Shown one piece after another: positions 50,457 through 59,332 of a stretch of DNA of 64,000 nt. This stretch comes from JAJZVS01 sp963708095. Lineage in GTDB: Bacteria > Pseudomonadota > Alphaproteobacteria > Acetobacterales > Acetobacteraceae. The stretch's first letter is position 1. The number at the start of each line of letters is the position of its first letter. Location: positions 3,844,001-3,908,000 of the forward strand of contig OY970182.1 of assembly GCA_963708095.1 (NCBI GenBank). The letters are read 5' to 3'. The position numbers and the translations under genes are program-made. Under the pieces are notes generated by a model. The model made no database searches, had not been told where the DNA came from, and saw nothing but the letters and a program-made list of their open reading frames with translations.

Positions 50457-52646
50457 ATGTTCAATTACTTCCGCAAGGAACTCGACTGGGGCGGGCGCAA
50501 GCTCATCCTGGAAACCGGCAAGATGGCCCGCCAGGCCGACGGCGCGGTGCTGGTGCGCTATGGCGACACCATTGTGCTGTGCACCGCGGTCGGCGCGCGC
50601 AGCGCCAAGCCGGGGCAGGATTTCTTCCCGCTGACGGTGAACTACCAGGAAAAGACCTTCGCCGCGGGCAAGATCCCGGGCGGGTTCTTCAAGCGCGAGG
50701 GCCGACCGACGGAAAAGGAGGTCCTGACCTCGCGCCTGATCGACCGGCCGATCCGCCCGCTGTTCCCGCATGGGTTCCGCAACGAGGTGCAGGTGATCGC
50801 CACGGTGCTGAGTCACGACCTCGAGAACAATCCCGACATCGTCGCCATGATCGGCTGCTCGGCGGCGCTGACCCTGTCCGGCATCCCGTTCTTCGGCCCG
50901 ATCGCCGCGGCGCGCGTGGGCCATGCGAACGGGGAATACATCCTGAACCCGACCGCGGCGCAGCTTGAAGACAGCGCACTCGACCTGGTGCTGGCCGGCA
51001 CCACCGAAGGCGTGCTGATGGTGGAATCCGAAGCCCGCGAGCTGCCCGAGGACGTGATGCTCGGCGCCGTGACCTTCGGCCACAGCGCCTTCCAGCCGGT
51101 GATCGCCGCGATCATCGAACTGGCCGAGCGCGCCGCGAAGGAGCCGTGGCCGCTGCCGGAGGCCTCGGCCGAGGAGCAGGCGCTGGCCGCGAAGCTGGAC
51201 ACCGCAGCGCGTGGACCGCTGACCGCCGCCTACGCCGAGCGCGAGAAGCAGATGCGCCACGAGCGGATCGGCACGGCGAAGAAATCCGCGCTGGCGGCGC
51301 TCGCCGCCGAGGGCGTGGATGTCGAGAAGGTCAAGGGTGCCTTCAAGGAGCTGGAAGCCGACATCGTCCGCAACGCCATCCTGGACACCGGGCTGCGCAT
51401 CGACGGGCGCGACACCCGCACCGTGCGCCCGATCGTGGCGGAGGTGGGCGTGCTGCCGCGCGCGCACGGCTCGGCCCTGTTCACCCGCGGGGAGACGCAG
51501 GCGCTGTGCGTCGCGACGCTCGGCACCGGGCAGGACGAGCAGATCATCGATGCGCTCGAAGGCGAGTACCGCGAGCATTTCATGCTGCACTACAATTTCC
51601 CTCCCTATTCGGTGGGGGAGACGGGGCGCATGGGCTCGCCCGGCCGGCGCGAGATCGGCCACGGCAAGCTCGCCTGGCGGGCGATCCACCCGCTGCTGCC
51701 GGCGAAGGACAAGTTCCCGTACACCTTGCGGGTGGTCTCGGAGATCACCGAAAGCAACGGGTCCTCGTCGATGGCGACCGTGTGCGGATCGTCCCTGGCG
51801 CTGATGGACGCCGGCGTGCCGCTGCTCCGCCCGGTGGCGGGGATCGCCATGGGGCTGATCAAGGAGAACCGCGGCTTCGCCGTGCTGTCCGACATCCTTG
51901 GGGATGAGGACCATCTCGGCGACATGGACTTCAAGGTGGCGGGCACCGAGCGGGGCGTGACCTCCTTGCAGATGGACATCAAGATCACGTCCATCACGCC
52001 GGAGATCATGCGCATCGCGCTCGACCAGGCGAAGGACGGACGGATGCACATCCTGGGCGAGATGGCGCGCGCCATCACCGGGGCGCGGTCCGACGTCGCC
52101 GCCACCGCGCCGCGGATCACGGTGATCACGGTGCCGAAGGACAAGATCCGCGAGGTGATCGGCACCGGCGGCAAGGTGATCCGCGAGATCGTCGAGCTCA
52201 CGGGATGCAAGATCGACATCGAGGACGACGGCACGATCAAGATCGCCGCCTCCGACCCCGAGCGGGCGCAGGCCGCGATCGACCGCATCCGCGGCATCGT
52301 GGCGGAGCCCGAGATCGGCGCGATCTACAACGGCAAGGTCGTGAAGACCGCCGATTTCGGCGCCTTCGTGAACTTCCTCGGCTCCAAGGACGGGCTCGTG
52401 CATATCAGCGAGCTGCAGCAGGGCCGGGTGGGGAAGACCGGCGACGTCGTGAACGTCGGCGACGCGGTGAAGGTCAAGGTGATCGGCTTCGATGACCGCG
52501 GCAAGGTGAAGCTGTCGATGCGGGTGGTCGATCAGGCGACCGGGGCGGACATCACCGACCAGGTCGGCGCGAAGCCCGGCCGCGGCGATCGGGACCGCGG
52601 CGAGCGGCGCGACCAGCCGGCGTTCGAGGCGCCGGCCGGGGAGTAG
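50457..52646 (+). CDS. pnp: Polyribonucleotide nucleotidyltransferase (PNPase)
   Basis: 729 residues. Phosphorolytic 3'-5' RNA degradation as a trimer, core of the degradosome. Two RNase PH-like domains (residues about 10-230 and 310-540) separated by a helical domain, then KH (about 550-610, VIGTGGKVIREIVELTGCKIDIEDDGT) and S1 (about 618-690, YNGKVVKTADFGAFVNFLGSKDGLVHISEL). GGKIPGGFFKREGRPTEKEVLTSRLIDRPIRPLF is the signature. Short Asp/Arg-rich tail at the C terminus. ATG 50457 is chosen since the reading frame upstream lacks a ribosome site. Confidence 0.98.
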   Translation: MFNYFRKELDWGGRKLILETGKMARQADGAVLVRYGDTIVLCTAVGARSAKPGQDFFPLTVNYQEKTFAAGKIPGGFFKREGRPTEKEVLTSRLIDRPIRPLFPHGFRNEVQVIATVLSHDLENNPDIVAMIGCSAALTLSGIPFFGPIAAARVGHANGEYILNPTAAQLEDSALDLVLAGTTEGVLMVESEARELPEDVMLGAVTFGHSAFQPVIAAIIELAERAAKEPWPLPEASAEEQALAAKLDTAARGPLTAAYAEREKQMRHERIGTAKKSALAALAAEGVDVEKVKGAFKELEADIVRNAILDTGLRIDGRDTRTVRPIVAEVGVLPRAHGSALFTRGETQALCVATLGTGQDEQIIDALEGEYREHFMLHYNFPPYSVGETGRMGSPGRREIGHGKLAWRAIHPLLPAKDKFPYTLRVVSEITESNGSSSMATVCGSSLALMDAGVPLLRPVAGIAMGLIKENRGFAVLSDILGDEDHLGDMDFKVAGTERGVTSLQMDIKITSITPEIMRIALDQAKDGRMHILGEMARAITGARSDVAATAPRITVITVPKDKIREVIGTGGKVIREIVELTGCKIDIEDDGTIKIAASDPERAQAAIDRIRGIVAEPEIGAIYNGKVVKTADFGAFVNFLGSKDGLVHISELQQGRVGKTGDVVNVGDAVKVKVIGFDDRGKVKLSMRVVDQATGADITDQVGAKPGRGDRDRGERRDQPAFEAPAGE

Positions 52647-52657
52647 CGAAACGCCGG

Positions 52658-52688
52658 CGCGCGGGCCGGGGACTGTCCGGCCCGCGCG
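52658..52688 (+). terminator. Terminator hairpin after pnp
   Basis: Perfect 12-bp stem CGCGCGGGCCGG / CCGGCCCGCGCG with a 7-nt loop, 11 bp after the pnp stop. Tail is only weakly T-rich. Confidence 0.65.
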
Positions 52689-52825
52689 TGACAGTTGCTT
52701 CCGCCGCCATTTCTCTCCAATTTGGGGGTAGAGAAACGGTTGCCATGGGGATGAGGTCGTGACGTGCGACGATTCGAGACTACGCCGCGAGGCAGTGCGT
52801 CGCGGCGTGCCGGTCTGACTCCGCC

Positions 52826-54238
52826 ATGAAACTGCTCAACGCCATCCGCATGGGCGGAGCGGACATCCTGCCGCTGGTCGAAGGCGGCAAGGGCGTCGCC
52901 ATCTCCAACGGTCTCTCCTCCGGCAACTGGGCTGCCGCGGGCGGCATCGGCACGTTCAGCGCCGTCAACGCCGACAGTTTCGACGATCACGGGCGCCCCA
53001 TTCCGCAGGTGTACCACGGCCGCACCCGCACCGACCGGCACGAGGAGCTGGTGGCGTACGCCATCCGGGGCGCGCTGACCCAGGCGCGCCGCGCCTACGA
53101 CCTCGCCGCCGGCCGCGGGCGCATCCACGCCAATATCCTGTGGGAGATGGGCGCCGCCGAGCGAATCATCACGGAGGTGCTGGAGCAGGCGAAGGGCATC
53201 ATCTCCGGCATCACCTGCGGCGCCGGGATGCCGTACCGCCTGTCGGAGATCGCCGCCCGGTTCAACGTCTATTACTACCCCATCATCTCCTCGGCACGCG
53301 CCTTCAACGCGCTATGGAAGCGCGCCTACAGCAAGACCGCGGAGTTGCTGGGGGGCGTGGTTTACGAAGACCCCTGGCTCGCCGGCGGTCACAACGGCCT
53401 GTCCAATTCCGAAGATCCCACCAGGCCGGAGGACCCCTATCCGCGCGTGCTCGCGCTGCGCAAGGTCATGCGCGAATACGGGCTCGGCGAGACGCCCATC
53501 ATCATGGCCGGCGGGGTGTGGTGGCTGGAGGAGTGGGAGAACTGGATCGACAATCCGGAACTCGGCCCGATCGCGTTCCAGTTCGGCACCCGCCCGCTGC
53601 TGACCCAGGAATCGCCGATCGGGGAGGCTTGGAAGAAGCGGCTGCTCACGCTCAAGGAAGGCGACATCTTCCTCAACCGGTTCTCGCCCACCGGATTTTA
53701 TTCCAGCGCGGTGAACAACGGCTTCATCCAGGAACTGCGCGAGCGCAGCGACCGCCAGGTGGCCTATACCGCCGAGCCGATCGGCGAGCACGTCGCGGAA
53801 TACGGCGTCGGCCCGCGCAAGCGGGTCGTCTATCTCACCCGCGCCGACCTGGAACGTGCGCGCGCCTGGGAAACGCATGGCTTCACCGAGGCGATGCGCA
53901 CCCCGGATTCCACCCTGATCTTCGTCACCCCCGAACGTGCGCGCGAGATCACCACGGACCAGATCGCCTGCATGGGCTGTCTCAGCCAGTGCCGCTTCTC
54001 CAACTGGTCGCAGCACGAGGCCGAGCACAGCACCGGCAAGCGCCCCGACCCGCGCAGCTTCTGCATCCAGAAGACGTTGCAGGACATCGCGCATGAGAGC
54101 GACCTTCCCGACACCGTCGAGCGCAATCTGATGTTCTCCGGTCATAACGGCTTCCGCTTCGCGCGCGATCCGTTCTACTCGAACGGCTTCATCCCGTCGG
54201 TGAAGCAGCTGGTCGAGCGGATCCTGACCGGACGCTAG
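52826..54238 (+). CDS. Nitronate monooxygenase-like TIM-barrel protein with a C-terminal cysteine cluster
   Basis: 470 residues, larger than typical nitronate monooxygenases (about 320-380). The barrel part shows ISNGLSSGNWAAAGGIGTFSAVNAD, GAAERIITEVLEQAKGIISGITCGAG, APIIMAGGVW-like PIIMAGGVWWLEEW and FQFGTRPLLTQES, consistent with FMN binding. The C-terminal part carries CMGCLSQC (Cys-x2-Cys-x3-Cys) and a fourth Cys 23 residues later (RSFC), which could hold an iron-sulfur cluster. Substrate unknown. Monocistronic or with the MFS gene 210 bp downstream. ATG 52826; there is no better alternative. Confidence 0.75.
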   Translation: MKLLNAIRMGGADILPLVEGGKGVAISNGLSSGNWAAAGGIGTFSAVNADSFDDHGRPIPQVYHGRTRTDRHEELVAYAIRGALTQARRAYDLAAGRGRIHANILWEMGAAERIITEVLEQAKGIISGITCGAGMPYRLSEIAARFNVYYYPIISSARAFNALWKRAYSKTAELLGGVVYEDPWLAGGHNGLSNSEDPTRPEDPYPRVLALRKVMREYGLGETPIIMAGGVWWLEEWENWIDNPELGPIAFQFGTRPLLTQESPIGEAWKKRLLTLKEGDIFLNRFSPTGFYSSAVNNGFIQELRERSDRQVAYTAEPIGEHVAEYGVGPRKRVVYLTRADLERARAWETHGFTEAMRTPDSTLIFVTPERAREITTDQIACMGCLSQCRFSNWSQHEAEHSTGKRPDPRSFCIQKTLQDIAHESDLPDTVERNLMFSGHNGFRFARDPFYSNGFIPSVKQLVERILTGR

Positions 54239-54318
54239 TTTGCCGATCCTGACGCATGTTGCCGCCGTCGGCGGCCAGGATCGGCACACTGGCTCTTTAT
54301 TTTCAATGGCCTGCTGAT

Positions 54319-54355
54319 CCCTTGCCTTCGCTGCGAAGGGCAGCGAAGGCAAGGG
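54319..54355 (+). terminator. Long hairpin between NMO-like and MFS genes
   Basis: Perfect 15-bp stem CCCTTGCCTTCGCTG / CAGCGAAGGCAAGGG with a 7-nt loop. No T run. Probably terminates or insulates the upstream gene. Confidence 0.6.
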
Positions 54356-54448
54356 GCAGGACACTCGCGCCGGCGGCGCCGGCCGCGTTTGCCACCCTAC
54401 CCGTCGGTATGCTTGAGTTGCGGCATGAATCCGCACTCCGGGGGAAAC

Positions 54449-55690
54449 ATGCTGGCCTGGTTCAACGACCTGACGGCGCGCGAGCGGCGCACCATGGGCG
54501 CCTGCTTCGGCGGCTGGTCGCTCGATGCGCTCGATGTGATGATCTTCGCCTTTGTCATCCCGAGCCTGATCGCGCTCTGGCACATCTCCGCCGCCCAGGC
54601 TGGCGAGCTCGCCACCATCACCCTGCTGGTCTCGGCCTTTGGCGGTTGGCTGGCCGGGGCGCTGTCGGACCGCTGGGGGCGGGTGCGGGTGCTGCAGATA
54701 TCCATCCTGTGGTACGCGTTCTTCACCTTCCTCTGCGGCTGGGCGCAGAACTACCAGCAACTGTTCTGGTTCCGCGCCTTGCAGGGCCTCGGTTTCGGCG
54801 GCGAGTGGGCGGCCGGCGCGGTGCTGATGGGCGAGGTGATCCGCGACAAATACCGCGGCCGGGCGGTGGGCATCGTGCAGACCGGCTGGGCGATCGGCTG
54901 GGGCGCGGCGGCGGTGCTCTACACGTTGTTCTCTTCCATCATGCCGGAAGCGGTTGCATGGCGCGCGCTGTTCTGGATCGGGCTTGGCCCGGCGCTGCTG
55001 GTGTTCTGGATCCGCCGCTACGTGGAGGAGCCCAACCTGCCGCGCGACACGCGCCCCGTAGGCACCGCGCTGACGCAGCTTTTCGCCGCGCTGAAGCCGC
55101 CGTACCTCTCCACCACCTGGCGGGTGGCGCTGATGGTCACGGGTGCGCAGGGCGGCAGCTACGCGCTGACGATCTGGCTTCCCACCTACCTCAAGACCGT
55201 GAAGCACATGAGCGCGGTGGGCACCGGCAGCTACCTGCTGGTGCTGATCCTGGGCGCGTTCTTCGGTTTCGTCAGCGGCGCCTATTTGGCCGACGGGATC
55301 GGGCGCAAGGCGACGTTCATGGTCTCCGCCATCGGTTCGATGGTGCTGACGTTGGTGTACATCTTCGCCCCGCTCAGCAACGACATGATCCTGCTGGTAG
55401 GCTTCCTGCTCGGCTACATCTCGCTGATGATGTTCTCGCCGATGGGCGCGTTCATGACCGAGCTCTATCCCACCGCGGTGCGCGGGGCCGGCCAGGGGTT
55501 CTGCTACAACGCCGGACGCGGGATCGGCGCGCTGTTCCCGGCGTTCGTCGGGTTCCTCTCGCTTCGCCTGGGACTCGGGGCGGCGATCGCGATCTTCAGC
55601 CTGCTGGCGTACGGGATCATGATCGCGGCGCTGCTGCTGCTGCCGGAAACCCGTGGCCGGCCGATTGCCAGCCTGGAACGGCCGACCTGA
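54449..55690 (+). CDS. Major facilitator superfamily transporter (sugar/aromatic-acid type)
   Basis: 413 residues from ATG 54449 (GGGGGAA 3-9 bp upstream; an ATG at 54425 is an alternative). Twelve membrane segments. MFS signatures: DRWGRVRVL after helix 2 (motif A), GGEWAAGAVLMGEVI in helix 4, the central loop and DGIGRKATFM (second half, motif A). The family context and GEWAAGA block suggest a carboxylate:H+ symporter of the AAHS/SHS type. The substrate is not shown by sequence. May export or import a ligand related to the NMO-like enzyme upstream. Confidence 0.9.
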   Translation: MLAWFNDLTARERRTMGACFGGWSLDALDVMIFAFVIPSLIALWHISAAQAGELATITLLVSAFGGWLAGALSDRWGRVRVLQISILWYAFFTFLCGWAQNYQQLFWFRALQGLGFGGEWAAGAVLMGEVIRDKYRGRAVGIVQTGWAIGWGAAAVLYTLFSSIMPEAVAWRALFWIGLGPALLVFWIRRYVEEPNLPRDTRPVGTALTQLFAALKPPYLSTTWRVALMVTGAQGGSYALTIWLPTYLKTVKHMSAVGTGSYLLVLILGAFFGFVSGAYLADGIGRKATFMVSAIGSMVLTLVYIFAPLSNDMILLVGFLLGYISLMMFSPMGAFMTELYPTAVRGAGQGFCYNAGRGIGALFPAFVGFLSLRLGLGAAIAIFSLLAYGIMIAALLLLPETRGRPIASLERPT

Positions 55691-55726
55691 GGCGCGGAGT
55701 CGGCCGGTCCGCCGAAGCCCGGCCAA

Positions 55727-55772
55727 GGGGGCGGCACTCCGGGGGGCGGCACTCCCCAGGGGGGCGGCATTC
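55727..55772. repeat. Short tandem repeat GGGGGCGGCACTCC
   Basis: Three imperfect copies of about 15-16 bp between the MFS gene and ruvX. Low-complexity; no function apparent. Confidence 0.7.
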
Positions 55773-55784
55773 CATGGTCCGGTT

Positions 55785-56249
55785 TCACGTTCCTCCGGCG
55801 TCCAGCGCCGCCTGCAACAGCCACGCGGCGGCGAGGCGATCCACCGAAGCGGCGCGCCGGGCGCGGCTGACGTCGGCGTCTTCGATCAGGAAGCGATTGG
55901 CGGCGGCGGACGACAGGCGTTCGTCCCACATCGCCGCGGGAAGGCCGGCGGCGTCCGACAGGGCGCCGGCCCAGTCGCGCGCTGCCTGGGCGGCGGGGCC
56001 GAAGCTGCCGTCCATGTTCAACGGCAGGCCGACGACCAGGCCCCCGGCGCCCTCCTTGCGGGCGATGGCGGCGATCTCGGCCGCGTTCTCGCGCAGCTTG
56101 CGACGACGGATGCTGCCGTAGGGGGTGGCCAGGGTCCGCCGCACGTCCGACAGCGCGAGGCCGATCGTCTTGCTGCCGGGATCGATGCCGATCAGGCGGT
56201 CGTCGCGGCCGAGGCGCGCCAGCAGGTCGCTCAGGTTGAACAGGGGCAT
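55785..56249 (-). CDS. ruvX: Holliday junction resolvase-like protein RuvX (YqgF)
   Basis: 154 residues. RNase H-like fold with catalytic Asp in IGIDPGSKTIGLALSD (residues about 20-35), Glu/Asp strand GLVVGLPLNMDG and the late DERLSSAAANR and SVDRLAAAWLLQ. YqgF proteins act in 16S rRNA 5' end maturation and may resolve junctions. Divergent from gatC with a 51-bp gap, so they may share a promoter region. Confidence 0.95.
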   Translation of the reverse strand: MPLFNLSDLLARLGRDDRLIGIDPGSKTIGLALSDVRRTLATPYGSIRRRKLRENAAEIAAIARKEGAGGLVVGLPLNMDGSFGPAAQAARDWAGALSDAAGLPAAMWDERLSSAAANRFLIEDADVSRARRAASVDRLAAAWLLQAALDAGGT

Positions 56250-56300
56250 GGGCGTGGTTATGGTCCGCGCCCTGCTCCCGGAAAAGGACCGCTTTCGCCC

Positions 56301-56588
56301 ATGTCGCTCGATCCCGCGACCATCCGTCGCATTGCCGCGCTCGCCCGCATTCGGGTGGCGGAGGAGGACGTGCCCCGGCTGATGGAAGAGATGAACGGCA
56401 TCCTGGGCTGGATCGAGCAATTGAACGAGGTGGATGTCGAGGGCATCGAGCCGCTGGCGGGCGCGGCGCTGCGGGCGTTGCCGATGCGTGACGATGTCGT
56501 GACCGACGGCGGCATCGCCGAGCAGGTGCTGGCCAACGCGCCGGAGCGGATCGGCGATTTCTACGTCGTGCCGAAAGTGGTGGAGTGA
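56301..56588 (+). CDS. gatC: Asp-tRNA(Asn)/Glu-tRNA(Gln) amidotransferase subunit C
   Basis: 95 residues, standard length. LDPATIRRIAALARIRVAEEDVPRLMEEMNGILGWIEQL is the conserved N-terminal helical block; it ends in FYVVPKVVE. GatC wraps around GatA and stabilises the GatAB complex that amidates misacylated Asp-tRNA(Asn) and Glu-tRNA(Gln). Its TGA overlaps the gatA ATG by one base. Confidence 0.97.
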   Translation: MSLDPATIRRIAALARIRVAEEDVPRLMEEMNGILGWIEQLNEVDVEGIEPLAGAALRALPMRDDVVTDGGIAEQVLANAPERIGDFYVVPKVVE

Positions 56589-58063
56589 TGCTGACCGACC
56601 TCACGATCGCCGCCGCCCGCGCCGGGCTGGACCGCGGCGATTTCACCGCGCGCGCGCTGACCGAGGCGCATCTGGCGGCGATCGGCGCGCTGAACCCGCG
56701 GCTCAATGCGTTCATCACCGTGACCGGGGAGCAGGCGCTGGCGCAGGCGGACGCGGCGGATGCGGCGCTGGCGCGCGGGGAGGGCCGGGCGCTGACGGGC
56801 ATTCCGCTTGCGATCAAGGATCTGTTCTGCACCGCCGGCGTGCGCACCACCGCGGGCAGCCGCATCCTGGAACCGTTCGTGCCGCCGTACGAGAGCACCG
56901 TCAGCGCCAACCTGCTGCGCGACGGGGCGGTGTTCCTCGGCAAGTCGAATCTGGACGAGTTCGCAATGGGCTCGTCCAACATGACATCCGCGTTCGGGCC
57001 GGTGGAGAACCCGTGGAAGCGGGCGCAGGACGCGGGCGCGGTGCTGGTTCCGGGCGGGTCTTCAGGCGGGTCGGCGGCGGCGGTGGCGGCGCGGCTGGCG
57101 ATGGGAGCGACGGGGACGGACACGGGCGGCTCGATCCGCCAGCCGGCGTCGTTCTGCGGGATTGTCGGGCTGAAGCCGACGTATGGACGGTGCTCGCGCT
57201 GGGGGGTGGTGGCGTTTGCGTCCTCGCTCGATCATCCGGGCCCGTTCGCGCGGAGTGTGGAGGATTGCGCGATCCTGCTGGGATCGATGGCGGGGCATGA
57301 TGCGAAGGATTCGACGTCTGCCGATGTTCCGGTGCCGGATTATCGGGCGGCGTGCGCGCGCGGGGTTCGTGGTCTTCGCATCGGGGTGCCTCGGGAATAC
57401 CGGGTCGAGGGGATGGGGGGCGAGATCGATGCGCTGTGGCAGCAAGGGATCGCCTGGTTGCGCGACGCCGGCGCCGAGGTGGTGGACGTGTCGTTGCCGC
57501 ACACGAAATACGGGCTCGCGACCTATTACATCGTGGCGCCGGCGGAGGCGTCTTCCAACCTGGCGCGCTACGACGGGGTGCGGTTCGGGCGGCGCGCGGC
57601 GGGGGGCGAGGATCTGCGGGACCTGTACGAGCGCACCCGGGCCGAGGGGTTCGGGGCTGAGGTGCGGCGGCGGGTGCTGATCGGGACCTATGTGCTGTCG
57701 GCCGGCTATTACGATGCGTACTACTTGCGGGCGCAGAAGGTGCGAGCGCTGATCCTGCGCGATTTCTCGGATGCGTTCGGGCAGGTGGATGCGCTGCTGA
57801 CCCCGACGGCGCCGTCTGCGGCGTTCGCGCAGGGGGAGAAGATGGACGATCCGGTGACGATGTATCTGAACGATGTGTTCACCGTGCCGGCGAATCTGGC
57901 CGGCGTGCCGGCGATCAGCGTGCCGGCGGGGCTGGATGCGAACGGGCTGCCGCTCGGGTTGCAGGTGATCGGGCGGGCGTTCGACGAGGAGACGGTGATC
58001 GCGGTGGGGGCGGCGATCGAGCGGGCGGCGGGGTTTGCGGGGTGGGTAGGGATGTCGGCGTAA
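56588..58063 (+). CDS. gatA: Asp-tRNA(Asn)/Glu-tRNA(Gln) amidotransferase subunit A
   Basis: 491 residues. Amidase-signature enzyme that releases ammonia from glutamine for the kinase/transferase subunit GatB. The Ser-cisSer-Lys triad is Lys77 in AIKDLFCTAGVRTT, Ser158 in PGGSSGGSAAA and Ser182 in DTGGSIRQPASFCG. GRCSRWGVVAFASSLDHPGP follows as in the family. Start ATG 56588. No gatB follows: the next 500 bp hold a repeat and low-GC sequence, so gatB must lie elsewhere. Confidence 0.97.
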   Translation: MLTDLTIAAARAGLDRGDFTARALTEAHLAAIGALNPRLNAFITVTGEQALAQADAADAALARGEGRALTGIPLAIKDLFCTAGVRTTAGSRILEPFVPPYESTVSANLLRDGAVFLGKSNLDEFAMGSSNMTSAFGPVENPWKRAQDAGAVLVPGGSSGGSAAAVAARLAMGATGTDTGGSIRQPASFCGIVGLKPTYGRCSRWGVVAFASSLDHPGPFARSVEDCAILLGSMAGHDAKDSTSADVPVPDYRAACARGVRGLRIGVPREYRVEGMGGEIDALWQQGIAWLRDAGAEVVDVSLPHTKYGLATYYIVAPAEASSNLARYDGVRFGRRAAGGEDLRDLYERTRAEGFGAEVRRRVLIGTYVLSAGYYDAYYLRAQKVRALILRDFSDAFGQVDALLTPTAPSAAFAQGEKMDDPVTMYLNDVFTVPANLAGVPAISVPAGLDANGLPLGLQVIGRAFDEETVIAVGAAIERAAGFAGWVGMSA

Positions 58064-58200
58064 TGTGGTGCGTGATCTCCTTCAATCGTCAACGTGCGTT
58101 GTGACCGCTCGGTAATCCAACCGTCGGTACCGGAGCGCCTGCCAGATTCGTGTACCTGATTGGACGGCATAGACTGGCGGCGCTTTGTCGTTCCAATGTA

Positions 58201-58327
58201 ATACCAGGGGCCCCGGCCGATGACTCGTCCGGCGTCCACCTGGCCGCTGGTATGTCCTTGATTTTGCGCATGGCCGCCCCGCCAACCCCCATGCGCGATA
58301 CCGGCCGGCCGAAGAGGCCGCCGATAT
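58201..58327. repeat. Repeat family 1, copy C (127 bp)
   Basis: Same orientation as copy A, with three differences. The three hairpins are intact. It lies 138 bp after gatA and 250 bp before the lipoprotein gene. Here the element is not joined to a stop codon. It marks the left edge of the AT-richer patch. Confidence 0.9.
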
Positions 58328-58580
58328 AACTGCTCAGGTAGCCCGCCGTAATGCGGGTGCGGGCGAGTTCGCAGCCGGAGAGATGCTTTTTTGCTCGAGA
58401 TCGTTTGCAGACCGTTTTTCTTCGGGCCACCTGGGAAGTTGCGTTCCTGCCAGATATGTTCAGACGTGGAGCGGAAGACGCTAGGGCCGATTAGCTCAAC
58501 TAAAGACATCAATCGATATCATACTCTTGACGGGCCAAGGTCCATATCTTTACCATTCCGGTTCACGCATGGAGGGTGGT

Positions 58581-59078
58581 ATGTTCCGCAAGGCGATTTT
58601 GGCTCTTGGTCTCGCATCTATGCTGGGTGGGTGTGCTTTAACCGCCCAAAACTCTTACAGGATGACAACGGAATTTCACCAGCAACCCGTCGCCTGGTCA
58701 AAGAAATCAGGTCCATCGGTTTTGAAGGGAGAAGCATTTTTTCGCACCATCGGAGGCGACGTGAAGACCTGCGCTGGGGCGGGGGTGTCCTTGGCGCCCT
58801 ACGACTCCTATTTCAACGAAATGGGGCAGGCGCTCAAGAACGGCTACACTTCCATAGCGAATAGAAACCCGGAGGCAGAGAGGTTTGTCAGAAGGACAAC
58901 CTGTGACTCGCGCGGGAGATTTACGTTCCGAAACCTGCCTGTCGGCAAGTGGCTAGTCGGAACTTCGGTGAGATGGGGTGTCCCCTCCGCGAATGGCATC
59001 ATTCCGCAGGGGGGGTGGGTGTTCGGTTCTGCCACCACAACTCTGGGGCACTCGCCCCGTGTGTTCCTGACCCAATAG
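58581..59078 (+). CDS. Predicted lipoprotein, unknown function
   Basis: 165 residues from ATG 58581 (GGAGGG 4-9 bp upstream; an ATG at 58569 is an alternative). Signal segment FRKAILALGLASMLGGC with a lipobox LGGC, so lipid-anchored. The mature part is short, with strand-rich GRFTFRNLPVGKWLVGTSVRWG like a carboxypeptidase-regulatory/beta-sandwich domain, and two Cys residues (TCAGAG, TTCDSRG) that could pair. Function not recognised. The codon use is AT-richer than its neighbours, suggesting transfer. A possible promoter is TTGACG at 58527 with a weak -10 17 bp on. Confidence 0.7.
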   Translation: MFRKAILALGLASMLGGCALTAQNSYRMTTEFHQQPVAWSKKSGPSVLKGEAFFRTIGGDVKTCAGAGVSLAPYDSYFNEMGQALKNGYTSIANRNPEAERFVRRTTCDSRGRFTFRNLPVGKWLVGTSVRWGVPSANGIIPQGGWVFGSATTTLGHSPRVFLTQ

Positions 59079-59151
59079 AACTGCGCTTGGCGTTGCATTT
59101 AATTGCGCGGCCTGCGTCAAGGTCCGTCGCCACGATCGTCACGATAGCATG

Positions 59152-59190
59152 AAAAAGTCTCCGTTAGGGTGGAATACCCTTACGGAGACT
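59152..59190 (-). terminator. Intrinsic terminator for the nuclease-like gene
   Basis: On the minus strand, stem AGTCTCCGT-a-AGGGT / ACCCT-a-ACGGAGACT with loop ATTCC is followed by TTTTT. Sits 143 bp after the stop of the nuclease-like gene, and also faces the plus-strand lipoprotein gene. The clearest minus-strand terminator in the window. Confidence 0.85.
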
Positions 59191-59332
59191 GCCTGTGTCT
59201 GCGTCCTATCATCGATAGAAATTTGAGTTTGTAATTTCGATGAGAGCCGAAGCCTCGCAGGCCCTGGAGAACTTTCAGGGGTCTTTCAATATCCTGGGTC
59301 AGGCGGGCGGCCTCATCTTTTCCACCGCTTTG

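Noticed and set aside
58488..58515. tRNA-like start GGGCCGATTAGCTCA
   Set aside because: The D-arm GAGC, anticodon arm and matching 3' acceptor strand are missing; no cloverleaf can be drawn.
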